The notes under the pieces: generated by a model
What the model was told of the DNA's origin: nothing
Seen by the model: the letters and a program-made list of their open reading frames with translations, nothing else
Database searches by the model: none
Part shown: positions 35,601-44,680 of the stretch, piece by piece
Numbering within the stretch: the stretch's first letter is position 1
How the letters are laid out: each line of letters starts with the position of its first letter
Program-made: the position numbers and the translations under genes
NCBI RefSeq assembly: GCF_041415945.1
Contig: NZ_JBGCUS010000001.1
Coordinates: 2,294,001-2,358,000, forward strand
Direction of reading: 5' to 3'
From: Ancylobacter sp. IITR112
Lineage (GTDB): Bacteria; Pseudomonadota; Alphaproteobacteria; Rhizobiales; Xanthobacteraceae
Length of the DNA stretch: 64,000 bases

Positions 35601-36533
35601 TCAGCGCGGCGTCAGCGCCGTCACCGCCAGCGCCGTGGCCGCCGCGCGGTTCTCGACGCCGATCTTGGCGTAGATCTGCTCGAGATGCTTGTTCACCGTG
35701 CGCGGGGACAGGCCGAGGATTTCGCCGATATCGCGGTTCGCCTTGCCGCGCGCCAGCCATACCAGCACCTCGGCCTCGCGCAAGGTGAGGTTCAGCTTGG
35801 CCTTGAGCACCTGCTCCGGCGGGATGCCGGAATCCTCGACGATGCGCAGCAGCAATTCCTCCGGCCCGATCTGCCCGACATAGGACAGCTTCAGTCGGCG
35901 CGGCGATCCCTCGACCGACACCTCCACCGCCTCCGCCTCGCCGCCCGCCCCGTCGCCGCGTCGCACCTCCAGCCAGCGCCGCACCGGCTCAGGCAGGATG
36001 TAGCTATCGCCGGGCAGCGCCGGGTTCAGCGCGGCCAGCAGCGCGGTGGCCTGCGGGGTCGACCACAGCACCCGGCCGGCGCGGTTGGCGGAGAGCAGAT
36101 AGCGCCCGGCGGCATCGAGCGCGGCGCGGGCGCTGTGGGTCTGGCGGGCATTGGCGAGATGCACGCGGATGCGGGCGATCAGTTCGTCCGGGGCGATCGG
36201 TTTGGTCACATAATCCACCCCACCGGCCTCGAGCCCCTTCACGATCTGCTCGGTTTCCGACAGGCCGGTCATGAAGATGACGGGCACATGCGCCGCGGAG
36301 GTGTTGCGCTTGAGCTGCCGGCACGTCTCAAACCCATCCATCCCCGGCATGACGGCGTCCATCAGGATCACATCGGGGGTGATCCGCTCGACCAGCGCGA
36401 GCGCGTTGGCGCCCTCGGTGGCGACCAGCACGGTCGTCCCCGCCGCCTCCAGCGCGTCGGTGAGCAGGCTGAGGGTCTCGGGCGAATCATCCACCACGAG
36501 GACGATGTCGCGGCGCTCCACGCTAGGCATCAT
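35601..36533 (-). CDS. LuxR/FixJ-type response regulator with PAS-like middle domain
   Basis: The 310-residue protein has an N-terminal receiver (IVLVVDDSPETLSLLTDALEAAG, phosphoacceptor Asp59 in VILMDAVMPGMDGFET, conserved Lys in YVTKPI) and a C-terminal LuxR helix-turn-helix (LTLREAEVLVWLARGKANRDIGEILGLSPRTVNKHLEQIYAKIGV). The middle (about 130-240, ARAALDAAGRYLLSANRAGRVLWSTPQATALLAAL) reads like a PAS-type sensory segment. Its start codons (36533 or 36530) overlap the end of the sensor-kinase gene, so the pair is co-translated. It is the obvious phosphorylation target, and a dyad at 40287-40304 may be its operator. Confidence 0.9.
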   Translation of the reverse strand: MMPSVERRDIVLVVDDSPETLSLLTDALEAAGTTVLVATEGANALALVERITPDVILMDAVMPGMDGFETCRQLKRNTSAAHVPVIFMTGLSETEQIVKGLEAGGVDYVTKPIAPDELIARIRVHLANARQTHSARAALDAAGRYLLSANRAGRVLWSTPQATALLAALNPALPGDSYILPEPVRRWLEVRRGDGAGGEAEAVEVSVEGSPRRLKLSYVGQIGPEELLLRIVEDSGIPPEQVLKAKLNLTLREAEVLVWLARGKANRDIGEILGLSPRTVNKHLEQIYAKIGVENRAAATALAVTALTPR

Positions 36534-39500
36534 TGGCGCGCATCGCCTCCAGGACCGACATATATTGCTTGAGATCAAAGGTTTCCATGAGGTCACGCAT
36601 ATGGGCGACGAAGGCCTTGCTGTCAGGTGACGCTGCCTCGATTTCCCGCAGCTTCGCCTGAATGCCGCGCACATAGCCGATCTCGCCGAGCTTCATGAGA
36701 TCGTCGAGATGTACGCCCGCCGGCGCCCAAAGTTCGCCCGCGCCGGCGGTTTCCCCGGCGGCGAGCGCGGCGAGTTCGCCATCACCCACCCAGTCGAGGT
36801 CGAGCAGCGCCGCCATCTTCTCCAGCAGCGTGCGCAGATGCACGGGCTTGACCAGATGGTCGTCATGCTGGGCGAGGCCGTCGCCGTGGATTTCCCCGGC
36901 ATTGGCGGAGATCATGATGATGCGCAGCCGGCCGAATCCTTCGTCGCGAAGCTGGCGCACCACCTCCCAGCCATTGAGGCCCGGCATGGAAATGTCGAGC
37001 AGCAGCAGGTCCGGCTCCCATTCGCGCACCATGTCGAGCGCCTGCACCCCATCGGCGGCGGCGAGCACGGTGAAGCCGAGCGGCACCAGCAATTCGTGCA
37101 TGAGATCGCGATGGGCGACATCGTCATCGGCCACCAGCACGGTGCGGCGCGGGCCGGTATAGCCGGCGATATGGCGGTGCTGGATCGGGCCGAGGCGCGA
37201 GGGGTTGGTCACCTCCGACAGCATCATCTTGACACGGAAGACGCTGCCCTCCCCGGGCGCCGATGTCAGCGAAATCTCCCCGCCCATGATCTCGGTGAGC
37301 AGCTTGGTGATGGTGAGACCGAGGCCGATACCGGCGGTGGAATAAGTGCCTGCCCGCTCCCCGCGCTCGAATGGCTCGAAGATGCGCTTGTGGTCGGCGG
37401 CGGGAATGCCGATGCCGCTGTCCTCGACCTCGAATTCCGCCACCTGGTTGCGATAGGCGATGCGCAGCGCCACACGGCCGCGGTCGGTGAACTTGATGGC
37501 GTTGGACAAGAGGTTGATGAGGATCTGCCGCAGCCGCTTCTCGTCGGTGAACACGACGGCCGGCAGCCGCTCGGGGCGGACATAGACGAAGTCGATCCCC
37601 TTGGCGGTGGCCTGCAGCCGGAACATGTCGACGAGCTGATCGAGAAACTCGCCGATCCGCACCTCGTCGCGGGTGAGATGCAGCCGGCCGGCCTCGATCT
37701 TGGAGATATCCAGCAGCCCGTCGATCAGGCCGGAGAGGTGCTCGGCCGAGCGGCGCACGACGCGGATCGCATCACGCCGGTGAGGGGGAATGGCGGTGTC
37801 GCGTTCGAGCAGTTGCGCATAGCCGAGAATGGCGTTGAGCGGCGTGCGCAATTCATGGCTGATGCCGACGACATAGCGGCTCTTGGCGAGGTTGGCGGCC
37901 TCGGCGGCCTCCTTGGCCTTTTGCAGCTTGGCATCGGTGCGCTTATGCGCCTCGATCTCGCGCATCAGCAGCGCGGTCTGCCGGTTGCTTTCCTCCTGCG
38001 CCACCCGCCGGCTCTCCTGCGCCAGCACGAACAGCCAGGCGGCGACACCGGCGATGATCAGCAGGATGAAATAGAGCGTGAACAGCACATTGCCGACCGT
38101 CTCCGCCTGGTCCGGCGGGGCGAAGGTCGACTGGAAATAGATCACCCCCAATATGCCGCCGATGACGGTCGCCAGCAGCGCCATCACCCCGATATAGTGG
38201 CCGAGGCGGGAATTGAGCTGCGCCACCATCCAGCCAGGCAGCGTCGCCCGCAACGCCGCCAGAATCTGGTCGGGAAAGCGCGCATCCTCCTTGCAGCGAT
38301 CGTTGCAGCGCGCGTCGAGCGAGCAGCACAGCGAGCAGATCGGCCCGGCGTAGACGGGGCAGTGCGCCATGTCCTCCGGCTCGAATTTGTGCTCACAGAT
38401 GCAGCATTTCAGCGTGTGGCGCGCCTCCCAGTTCTTCGCCGTCCGCCGCGCGATGTAGTAGCGCCCGCCCGTGGCATAGGCGATGCCGGCGGCGGTGACG
38501 AAGGACACCACCAGCGCGAGGAACGGCGCGAAGGCTTTCACCGCCGGGCCGAGGAAGCCGGCGAAGGCGATGACCCCCACCAGCGTGCCCGCCAGCAGCG
38601 CGCCGACGCCGACCGGGTTGATGTCGTAGAGATGCGCCCGCTTGAACTCGATGCCCGGCGGGCTCCAGCCCATCGGCTTGTTGACCACGAGATCGGCGAC
38701 AAGCGCCGCCACCCAGGCCACGGCGACAATGGCGTAGAGGCCGAGGATCTGCTCCAGCACCTTGTAGATGCCGAGCGCCATCAGCATCAGCGCGATGGTG
38801 ACGTTGAACACCAGCCACACCACCCGGCCGGGGTGGCTGTGGGTGAGCCGGGAGAAGAAGTTCGACCAGGCGATCGAGCCGGCATAGGAGTTCGTCACAT
38901 TGATCTTGAGCTGGGCAAGGATGACGAACACGCCGGTGAAGGCCAGCGCCACCTCCGGCGAGAACACGGTCTTGAACGCCACCAGATACATCTGGGTCGG
39001 CTCGGCCGCGTGCAGGAACGGAATGCCCTGGGTCAGCGCGAAATAGGCGAGGAAGGAGCCGGCCAGCATCTTGATGCCGCCGGGAACGATCCAGCCCGGC
39101 CCCGCGCTGAGCAGCGCCACCCACCACAGCATGTTGCGCCGCGCCTCGGTGCGGCCGGGGGCCCGGCGCGGCAGGAAGCGCAGGAAATCCACCTGCTCGC
39201 CGATCTGCGCCACCAGCGCGAACACCACCGTCGTCGCGGTGCCGAACAGCACGAGATCGAAAGAACCATCGGGATTGCCGAAGCGGCCGGTATAGGCGGT
39301 CCAGCCGGCGAAGGGATCCTCATGCAGCGCGAGGATGAAAGCGAAGGGGATGAGGTTCAGCGCCAGCCACACCGGCTGGGTCCAGAGCTGGAACCGGCTG
39401 ATGAAGGTGATGCCGTGCGTCACCAGCGGGATCACCACCAGCGCGCTGATGAAATAGCCGACCATCAGCGGCACGCCGAAGCACATTTCCAGCGCCAGCG

Positions 39501-39945
39501 CCATGATCGCCGCTTCGATGGCGAAGAACAGATAGGTGAAGGAGGCGTAGATCAGCGAGGTGAGCGTCGAGCCGATATAGCCGAAGCCGGCGCCGCGCGT
39601 GAGCAGGTCGATATCCACCCCGAACTTGGCGGCGTAGTAGCTGATCGGCAGGCCGGCGGCGAAGATGACGACACAGACGACCAGGATCGCCGCCACCGCA
39701 TTGGGAAAGCCATACGCCAGGGTAATCGCCCCGCCGATCGCCTCGAGAGCCAGGAAGGAGACGGCGCCCAGCGCGGTATTGGCCACCCGCAGCGCCGACC
39801 AGCGGCGCGCGCTCTTGGCCGTGAAGCGCAGTGCATAATCCTCCAGCGTCTCATTGACGACCCACTGATTGTAGCGGCGCCGAACGCGAACGATCTTCTG
39901 CTCCGCCGCCATGGGGTTCTGCCTCGCCGTCCCAACGCCAGACAT
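36523..39945 (-). CDS. NCS1-permease/hybrid sensor histidine kinase fusion
   Basis: The 1140-residue membrane protein has four modules. Residues 40-500 are a purine/cytosine permease (NCS1) domain with about 12 helices (LALEAIGGAITLAYGFPNA, GAGFGYIGSTLTS, INVTNSYAGSIAWSNFF). Residues 514-551 contain nine cysteines (CCICEHKFEPEDMAHC, CSLCCSLDARCNDRC), probably metal-binding. Residues 588-640 are two helices, followed by a coiled coil, HisKA (His697 in SHELRTPLN), an HATPase (NLLSNAIKF, DSGIGIP, GIGLGLTIT) and a receiver with Asp984 (LLLDISMPG). A helical tail (1075-1140) ends it. The permease domain may bind but not necessarily transport substrate. It is divergent from the urt/fmd operon, so urea or an amide is the probable ligand; that is inference. 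An internal start at 39912 is possible. Confidence 0.9.
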   Translation of the reverse strand: MSGVGTARQNPMAAEQKIVRVRRRYNQWVVNETLEDYALRFTAKSARRWSALRVANTALGAVSFLALEAIGGAITLAYGFPNAVAAILVVCVVIFAAGLPISYYAAKFGVDIDLLTRGAGFGYIGSTLTSLIYASFTYLFFAIEAAIMALALEMCFGVPLMVGYFISALVVIPLVTHGITFISRFQLWTQPVWLALNLIPFAFILALHEDPFAGWTAYTGRFGNPDGSFDLVLFGTATTVVFALVAQIGEQVDFLRFLPRRAPGRTEARRNMLWWVALLSAGPGWIVPGGIKMLAGSFLAYFALTQGIPFLHAAEPTQMYLVAFKTVFSPEVALAFTGVFVILAQLKINVTNSYAGSIAWSNFFSRLTHSHPGRVVWLVFNVTIALMLMALGIYKVLEQILGLYAIVAVAWVAALVADLVVNKPMGWSPPGIEFKRAHLYDINPVGVGALLAGTLVGVIAFAGFLGPAVKAFAPFLALVVSFVTAAGIAYATGGRYYIARRTAKNWEARHTLKCCICEHKFEPEDMAHCPVYAGPICSLCCSLDARCNDRCKEDARFPDQILAALRATLPGWMVAQLNSRLGHYIGVMALLATVIGGILGVIYFQSTFAPPDQAETVGNVLFTLYFILLIIAGVAAWLFVLAQESRRVAQEESNRQTALLMREIEAHKRTDAKLQKAKEAAEAANLAKSRYVVGISHELRTPLNAILGYAQLLERDTAIPPHRRDAIRVVRRSAEHLSGLIDGLLDISKIEAGRLHLTRDEVRIGEFLDQLVDMFRLQATAKGIDFVYVRPERLPAVVFTDEKRLRQILINLLSNAIKFTDRGRVALRIAYRNQVAEFEVEDSGIGIPAADHKRIFEPFERGERAGTYSTAGIGLGLTITKLLTEIMGGEISLTSAPGEGSVFRVKMMLSEVTNPSRLGPIQHRHIAGYTGPRRTVLVADDDVAHRDLMHELLVPLGFTVLAAADGVQALDMVREWEPDLLLLDISMPGLNGWEVVRQLRDEGFGRLRIIMISANAGEIHGDGLAQHDDHLVKPVHLRTLLEKMAALLDLDWVGDGELAALAAGETAGAGELWAPAGVHLDDLMKLGEIGYVRGIQAKLREIEAASPDSKAFVAHMRDLMETFDLKQYMSVLEAMRANDA

Positions 39946-40396
39946 GCTTTCGTGCTCGCCCTCCCCCGGGCTTGTCGTGTTTGTTGCACCGCATCGACCC
40001 CGTTCGGCCGACCCCGTCGCGTTGGACAGGCATAAATCATTCCACTTACGCCATCCCCCAAGAAACGGCTAGATTGTCGGGGCTGACGGCATAATAGCAC
40101 CGCACGCACGCGCTTTAGTCACGTATCGCTCACTAAATAAGCGCCATTTCCAACCGTTTATTTCGCAATGTTTCCCGATTTATCGCGCGCGCGCGACTCT
40201 TTATTTTGTGCACCGCCGGCTATTCAGCACACCGGCACACAACCCCACTGTTTCACCCACTGTGCGGCAGCGGCGGCGGTTCCCCTATACGTCAATCGAC
40301 GTATTGCTGCATCGCGACATCGGCGACCACGATCCACCCAATGCAAGCAGATGAGAAGCTTGTTGAGGCCACGTCAAACCCGTGGAGGGGAACCGT
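39946..40396. other. 451-bp divergent promoter region of the sensor kinase and urt-fmd operon
   Basis: The region is much more AT-rich (especially 40040-40250) than its surroundings and carries the promoters of both divergent units. A perfect dyad is at 40287-40304. A CGCGCGCGCG stretch sits near 40187-40196. I found no convincing sigma-54 motif here, although amide and urea operons in other bacteria often use NtrC. Confidence 0.7.
40287..40304. promoter_or_regulatory. operator-like inverted repeat ATACGTC-AATC-GACGTAT
   Basis: Seven-base perfect arms around a four-base core, about 90 bp upstream of the urtA start codon. Its TACGT-type half-sites are compatible with LuxR/NarL-family regulators, such as the response regulator encoded on the other side of the kinase gene. 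That assignment is inference. Confidence 0.5.
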
Positions 40397-41680
40397 ATGT
40401 CTTCGAAGAATGAGCCGTCGAACACGTTTTCGGCGACGCGCCGCAAGCTCCTGATGGGCATTGCTGCGCTTCCAGCCGTCCCTGTTCTTGCTTCTACTGG
40501 CCTTTTTTCCACCCCCGCCGCCGCGCAGGCCCCCGCCACAGCGGCGGTGAACACGACCGGCCTCGCGGTGACCGACACGGAAGTCACCGTCGGCATCCTG
40601 CATTCGGTCACCGGCACGATGGCCATCTCCGAGACCGGCTCGGTGCAGGCGGAAAAGCTCGCCATCGAGCAGATCAACGCCATGGGCGGCGTGCTCGGCC
40701 GCAAGATCAAGTTCATCCAGGAAGACGGCGCCTCCGACTGGCCGACCTTCGCCGAGAAGGCGAAGAAGCTGCTGGTCAACGACAAGGTGGCGGCCATCAT
40801 GGGCTGCTGGACCTCCGCCTCGCGCAAGGCGGTGCTGCCGGTGGTCGAGCAGTATAACGGCATGCTCTACTACCCGACCTTCTATGAAGGTCTGGAGCAG
40901 TCGAAGAATGTCATCTATACCGGCCAGGAAGCCACGCAGCAGATCCTCGCCGGTCTCGACTGGGTGCAGAACACCAAGGGCGGCAAGACCTTCTACCTCA
41001 TCGGCTCGGACTATATCTGGCCGCGCACCTCGATGAAGATCGCCCGCAAGCACATCGAAGGGCATCTCAAGGACTCCTCCGTCGTCGGCGAGGAGTATTT
41101 CCCGCTCGGCCACACCCAGTTCAACTCGGTCATCAACAAGATCAAGCTGAAGAAGCCGGACGTGATCTACGCCGCCGTCGTCGGCGGCTCCAACGTCGCC
41201 TTCTACAAGCAGCTCAAGGCCGCGGGCATCGACCTCAACAAGCAGACCCTGCTGACCATCTCCGTCACCGAGGACGAGATCGACGGCATCGGCGGCGAGA
41301 ACTTCGCCGGCGCCTATAGCTGCATGAAGTATTTCCAGTCGCTCGACAATCCGAACAACAAGGACTTCGTCGCCGCCTTCAAGAAGATGTGGGGCGAGAA
41401 GACCGTGATCGGCGACGTCACCCAGGCTGCCTATCTCGGTCCGTGGCTGTGGAAGTTCACCGTCGAGAAGGCCGGCTCCTTCGACGTCGACAAGGTCGCC
41501 GCCGCATCGCCCGGCATCGAGTTCACCAAGGCGCCGGAAGGCTATGTGAAGATCCACCCGAACCATCACCTGTGGTCGAAGACCCGCGTCGGCCTCGCCC
41601 AGCCTGACGGCCAGTTCAAGGTGGTGTTCGAGACCCCGGACCTGATCGAGCCCGATCCGTTCCCCAAGGGCTACCAGTGA
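40397..41680 (+). CDS. urtA: ABC transporter substrate-binding protein for urea or short-chain amides
   Basis: The 427-residue periplasmic protein has a signal with a paired basic RRKLLMG (Tat-like) and AAAQA cleavage. It belongs to the UrtA/FmdD branch of branched-chain-amino-acid-type binding proteins: VTVGILHSVTGTMAISETGSVQAEKLAIEQINAMGGV, IFGCWTSASRK-like IMGCWTSASRKAVLPVVEQ, FYLIGSDYIWPRTSM. Whether it binds urea or formamide/acetamide is not decidable by eye; the downstream formamidase and the absence of urease genes favour amides. ATG at 40397 has GGAGGGG upstream. A hairpin after it (41698-41722) probably lowers expression of the rest of the operon. Confidence 0.93.
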   Translation: MSSKNEPSNTFSATRRKLLMGIAALPAVPVLASTGLFSTPAAAQAPATAAVNTTGLAVTDTEVTVGILHSVTGTMAISETGSVQAEKLAIEQINAMGGVLGRKIKFIQEDGASDWPTFAEKAKKLLVNDKVAAIMGCWTSASRKAVLPVVEQYNGMLYYPTFYEGLEQSKNVIYTGQEATQQILAGLDWVQNTKGGKTFYLIGSDYIWPRTSMKIARKHIEGHLKDSSVVGEEYFPLGHTQFNSVINKIKLKKPDVIYAAVVGGSNVAFYKQLKAAGIDLNKQTLLTISVTEDEIDGIGGENFAGAYSCMKYFQSLDNPNNKDFVAAFKKMWGEKTVIGDVTQAAYLGPWLWKFTVEKAGSFDVDKVAAASPGIEFTKAPEGYVKIHPNHHLWSKTRVGLAQPDGQFKVVFETPDLIEPDPFPKGYQ

Positions 41681-41697
41681 TCGGCTGACGCTCCCAC

Positions 41698-41722
41698 CCG
41701 GAGAGGGCGCCGCCCTCTCCGG
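41698..41722 (+). terminator. 11-bp hairpin between urtA and urtB
   Basis: CCGGAGAGGGC (41698-41708) pairs with GCCCTCTCCGG (41712-41722), three-base loop, followed by GGTTCTTC. Such hairpins after binding-protein genes usually cause partial termination and higher urtA levels. Confidence 0.65.
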
Positions 41723-41778
41723 GGTTCTTCGCCGTTGACGCTCAGAGCGCGCGCGCGCGCCCGCCGGGAGAACCTTGA

Positions 41779-42705
41779 ATGTTCGCTGACTATTCGCTGG
41801 CCGAGCTCGGCTCGATTTTCGTGATGCAGGGCTTCGCCGGCCTCATCCTGTTCTCGGTTTTCGTTCTCATGGCCCTTGGCCTAGCCATCATCTTCGGCCA
41901 GATGGGCGTCATCAACATGGCGCATGGCGAGTTCATGATCCTCGGCGCCTATGTCACCTATTTCACCTCACAGTTCTTCCTGAATTATTTGCCGGGCCTG
42001 TTCGGCGCCTACTTTTTCCTGGCAATGATACTCGCCTTCTTCGCCGCCGGCGCGCTCGGCATGGCGGTGGAATGGCTGATGATCCGCCGGCTCTACAAGC
42101 GCCCGCTGGACACGCTGCTCGCCACCTGGGGGCTCAGCCTCATCCTGCAGCAGCTTTACCGTTCCGTGTTCGGTCCGCGCGAGGTCGGCGTTGAGCTGCC
42201 AAGCTGGATGATGGGCTCGCTTCCGCTTACCGACACGATCGAGGTGCAGATCAACGGCCTGTTCGTCATGGGTCTCACCATCGCCATCACCGTCGCCGTG
42301 GCGCTGCTGATGTACAAATCGAGCTGGGGCAAGCAGGTCCGGGCCGTGGTGCAGAACCGCGTCATGGCCGGCGCCGTGGGCATAGATACCGAGAAGGTCG
42401 ACCGCTACACCTTCGGCCTCGGCTGCGGCATCGCCGGCGTCGCCGGCTCGGCCTTCACCATGATCGGCTCGACCGGCCCGACCTCCGGCCAGCTCTACAT
42501 CGTCGACACCTTCCTGGTGGTCGTCTTCGGCGGCGCGCAGAGCCTGCTCGGCACCATCGCCTCCGCCTTCACCATCTCCCAGGCCCAGTCGACCCTGGAG
42601 TTCTTCCTCTCCGGCTCGATGGCCAAGGTCCTCACGCTGCTCGGCGTGGTCATCATCCTGATGCTGCGGCCGCAGGGCCTGTTCGTCATCAAGGTCCGTC
42701 GCTGA
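41779..42705 (+). CDS. urtB: urea/amide ABC transporter permease UrtB
   Basis: The 308-residue membrane protein of the LivH type has about eight helices and the diagnostic segments GVINMAHGEFMILGAYVTYF, GMAVEWLMIRRLYKRPLDTLLATWGLSLILQQLYRSVFG and the conserved NRVMAGAVGIDTEKVDRYTFGLGCGIAGVAGSAF, ending in MLRPQGLFVIKVRR. Together with UrtC it forms the channel. Upstream lies a GC-rich leader (GCGCGCGCGCG). ATG at 41779. Confidence 0.95.
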   Translation: MFADYSLAELGSIFVMQGFAGLILFSVFVLMALGLAIIFGQMGVINMAHGEFMILGAYVTYFTSQFFLNYLPGLFGAYFFLAMILAFFAAGALGMAVEWLMIRRLYKRPLDTLLATWGLSLILQQLYRSVFGPREVGVELPSWMMGSLPLTDTIEVQINGLFVMGLTIAITVAVALLMYKSSWGKQVRAVVQNRVMAGAVGIDTEKVDRYTFGLGCGIAGVAGSAFTMIGSTGPTSGQLYIVDTFLVVVFGGAQSLLGTIASAFTISQAQSTLEFFLSGSMAKVLTLLGVVIILMLRPQGLFVIKVRR

Positions 42706-42715
42706 GGAGGCGCCC

Positions 42716-43891
42716 ATGAAAACGTCCGACCGCACCTTCTTCCTGCGCCCGCAGGATCTGATCGGGATCGCGCTCCTCGCCATCCTCCTCATCGTCGTCC
42801 TGCCGCTGGCGCTGGACAATTTCCGCCTGCAATTCGTCGGCAAGTACCTCACCTATGCCTTCGTCGCGCTCGGCCTGGTGCTCTGCTGGGGCTATGCCGG
42901 CATTCTCTCGCTCGGCCAGGGCGTGTTCTTCGGCCTTGGCGGCTACTGCATGGCGATGTTCCTCAAGCTGGAAGCCTCCAGCGTGGAGAACACCAAGATC
43001 CAGACGACGCCGGGCATTCCCGACTTCATGGACTGGAACCAGATCACCTCGCTGCCCTGGTTCTGGGAGCCGTTCCACAATCTCGGCTTCACCATGCTCG
43101 CCGTGGTGCTGGTGCCGGCGCTGTTCGCCTTCATCGTCGGCTTCGCCATGTTCAAGCGGCGGGTGGGCGGCGTGTATTTCGCCATCATCACCCAGGCGCT
43201 CGCCGCGATCATGACCATCCTGATCATCGGCCAGCAGGGCTATACGGGCGGCATCAACGGCATCACCGATCTGCGCACGCTGAACGGCTGGGACATCCGC
43301 ACCGACAGCGCCAAGACCGTGCTTTACTTCGTCTGCGTCGGGCTGCTCCTTGCCTGCATCCTGATCGCCTATTTCGTGAAGTCGTCCAAGCTCGGCCGCA
43401 TCCTCGTCGCCATGCGCGACAAGGAGGACCGGGTGCGCTTCTCCGGCTATGATGTCGCCAATTTCAAGGTGTTCGTCTTCTGCCTCGCCGCCTCGCTGTC
43501 GGCCATTGGCGGAGCGATGTTCACGCTGCAGGTCGGCTTCATGTCGCCCTCCTTCGTCGGCATCGTGCCGTCGATCGAGATGGTCATCTACGCCGCGGTC
43601 GGCGGGCGCCTGTCCATCCTCGGCGCCATTTACGGCACGCTGCTGGTCAACTGGGCAAAGACCTCCTTCTCCGAGAGCTTCCCGGAACTGTGGCTGTTCG
43701 GCCTCGGCGGCCTGTTCATCGCCGTGGTGCTGATCTTCCCGAACGGCATTGCCGGCCTCTGGCAGAGCTACATCGCCCCGCGCCTCGGGCCGCTGTTCGG
43801 TGGCACCGCCGGCCGGCGGACAACCCCGCCCGCCGCGACGCCGCCGGCCGCCCCGTCGCCCGGCACCGCCGCCCCCGCCGCCGCTGAATAG
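42716..43891 (+). CDS. urtC: urea/amide ABC transporter permease UrtC
   Basis: The 391-residue LivM-type permease shows AFVALGLVLCWGYAGILSLGQGVFFGLGGYCMAMFL, a hydrophilic insert (VENTKIQTTPGIPDFMDWNQ), RVGGVYFAIITQALAAIMTIL, GINGITDLRTLNGWD and the coupling loop VAMRDKEDRVRFSGYDVANFKVFVFCLAASL. The tail is a Pro/Ala-rich extension (PAATPPAAPSPGTAAPAAAE) absent from many homologues. It follows urtB by 10 bases. Confidence 0.95.
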   Translation: MKTSDRTFFLRPQDLIGIALLAILLIVVLPLALDNFRLQFVGKYLTYAFVALGLVLCWGYAGILSLGQGVFFGLGGYCMAMFLKLEASSVENTKIQTTPGIPDFMDWNQITSLPWFWEPFHNLGFTMLAVVLVPALFAFIVGFAMFKRRVGGVYFAIITQALAAIMTILIIGQQGYTGGINGITDLRTLNGWDIRTDSAKTVLYFVCVGLLLACILIAYFVKSSKLGRILVAMRDKEDRVRFSGYDVANFKVFVFCLAASLSAIGGAMFTLQVGFMSPSFVGIVPSIEMVIYAAVGGRLSILGAIYGTLLVNWAKTSFSESFPELWLFGLGGLFIAVVLIFPNGIAGLWQSYIAPRLGPLFGGTAGRRTTPPAATPPAAPSPGTAAPAAAE

Positions 43892-43902
43892 GAGCCGGAG
43901 CC

Positions 43903-44670
43903 ATGAACAGCCAAGTCATCACCGACTCCATGAACAAGGACTTCGTCCTGGCGGTGGAAAGCCTCACCGTCTCCTTCGACGGCTTCAAGGCGGTCAACGA
44001 CCTGTCCTTCTATGTCGACGAGAATGAGATCCGCGTCATCATCGGCCCCAATGGCGCCGGCAAGACCACGGTGCTCGATCTCATCTGCGGACGCACCAAG
44101 GCGACCACGGGCTCGATCCGGTTCAAGGACCGCGAACTGACCCGGATGAAGGAGCATGAGATCGTCCGCGCCGGCGTCGGGCGCAAATTCCAGAATCCCT
44201 CGATCTATGAGGACCTCACCGTCTTCGAGAATCTGGAAATCTCCTACCCCAAGGGCCGTTCCGTAGCCGGGGCGCTGACCTTCCGCCGCGACCGCGCGGT
44301 GAAGGAACGGGTGCAGGAGGTGGCGGAGACCATCTTCCTCGCCGACCAGCTCGACCAGCGCGCCGAATATCTCTCGCACGGGCAGAAGCAGTGGCTGGAG
44401 ATCGGCATGCTGCTGATCCAGGACCCGGAACTCCTGATGCTCGACGAGCCGGTGGCCGGCATGAGCGTGTCCGAGCGCAAGAAGACGGCGGAACTGCTCA
44501 ACACCATCATCAAGGACCGCTCGGTGATCGTGATCGAGCACGACATGAAGTTCGTCGAGGACATCGCCCACAAGGTGACGGTGCTGCACCAGGGCAAGAT
44601 TCTCTCGGAAGGCTCGATGGCCAAGGTCCAGGCGGACCCGAAGGTCATCGAAGTCTATCTCGGCCATTGA
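43903..44670 (+). CDS. urtD: urea/amide ABC transporter ATPase UrtD
   Basis: The 255-residue LivG-type ATPase has Walker A GPNGAGKTT (48-56), the Q-loop GRKFQNPSIYEDLTVFENLEISYP, the signature SHGQKQWLEIGMLL, Walker B LLMLDEPVAGMS and the H-loop IVIEHDMKFVEDI. The LSGGQ serine-glycine motif is replaced by LSHGQ, as in other UrtD proteins. It is separated from urtC by 11 bases and from urtE by 10 bases. Confidence 0.95.
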   Translation: MNSQVITDSMNKDFVLAVESLTVSFDGFKAVNDLSFYVDENEIRVIIGPNGAGKTTVLDLICGRTKATTGSIRFKDRELTRMKEHEIVRAGVGRKFQNPSIYEDLTVFENLEISYPKGRSVAGALTFRRDRAVKERVQEVAETIFLADQLDQRAEYLSHGQKQWLEIGMLLIQDPELLMLDEPVAGMSVSERKKTAELLNTIIKDRSVIVIEHDMKFVEDIAHKVTVLHQGKILSEGSMAKVQADPKVIEVYLGH

Positions 44671-44680
44671 GGGGCGCATC

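Noticed and set aside
36709..40035. 1108-codon open frame on the plus strand opposite the permease-kinase gene
   Set aside because: It is the reverse shadow of a high-GC coding strand: composed of repetitive Gln, His, Arg and Glu, without recognisable domains.
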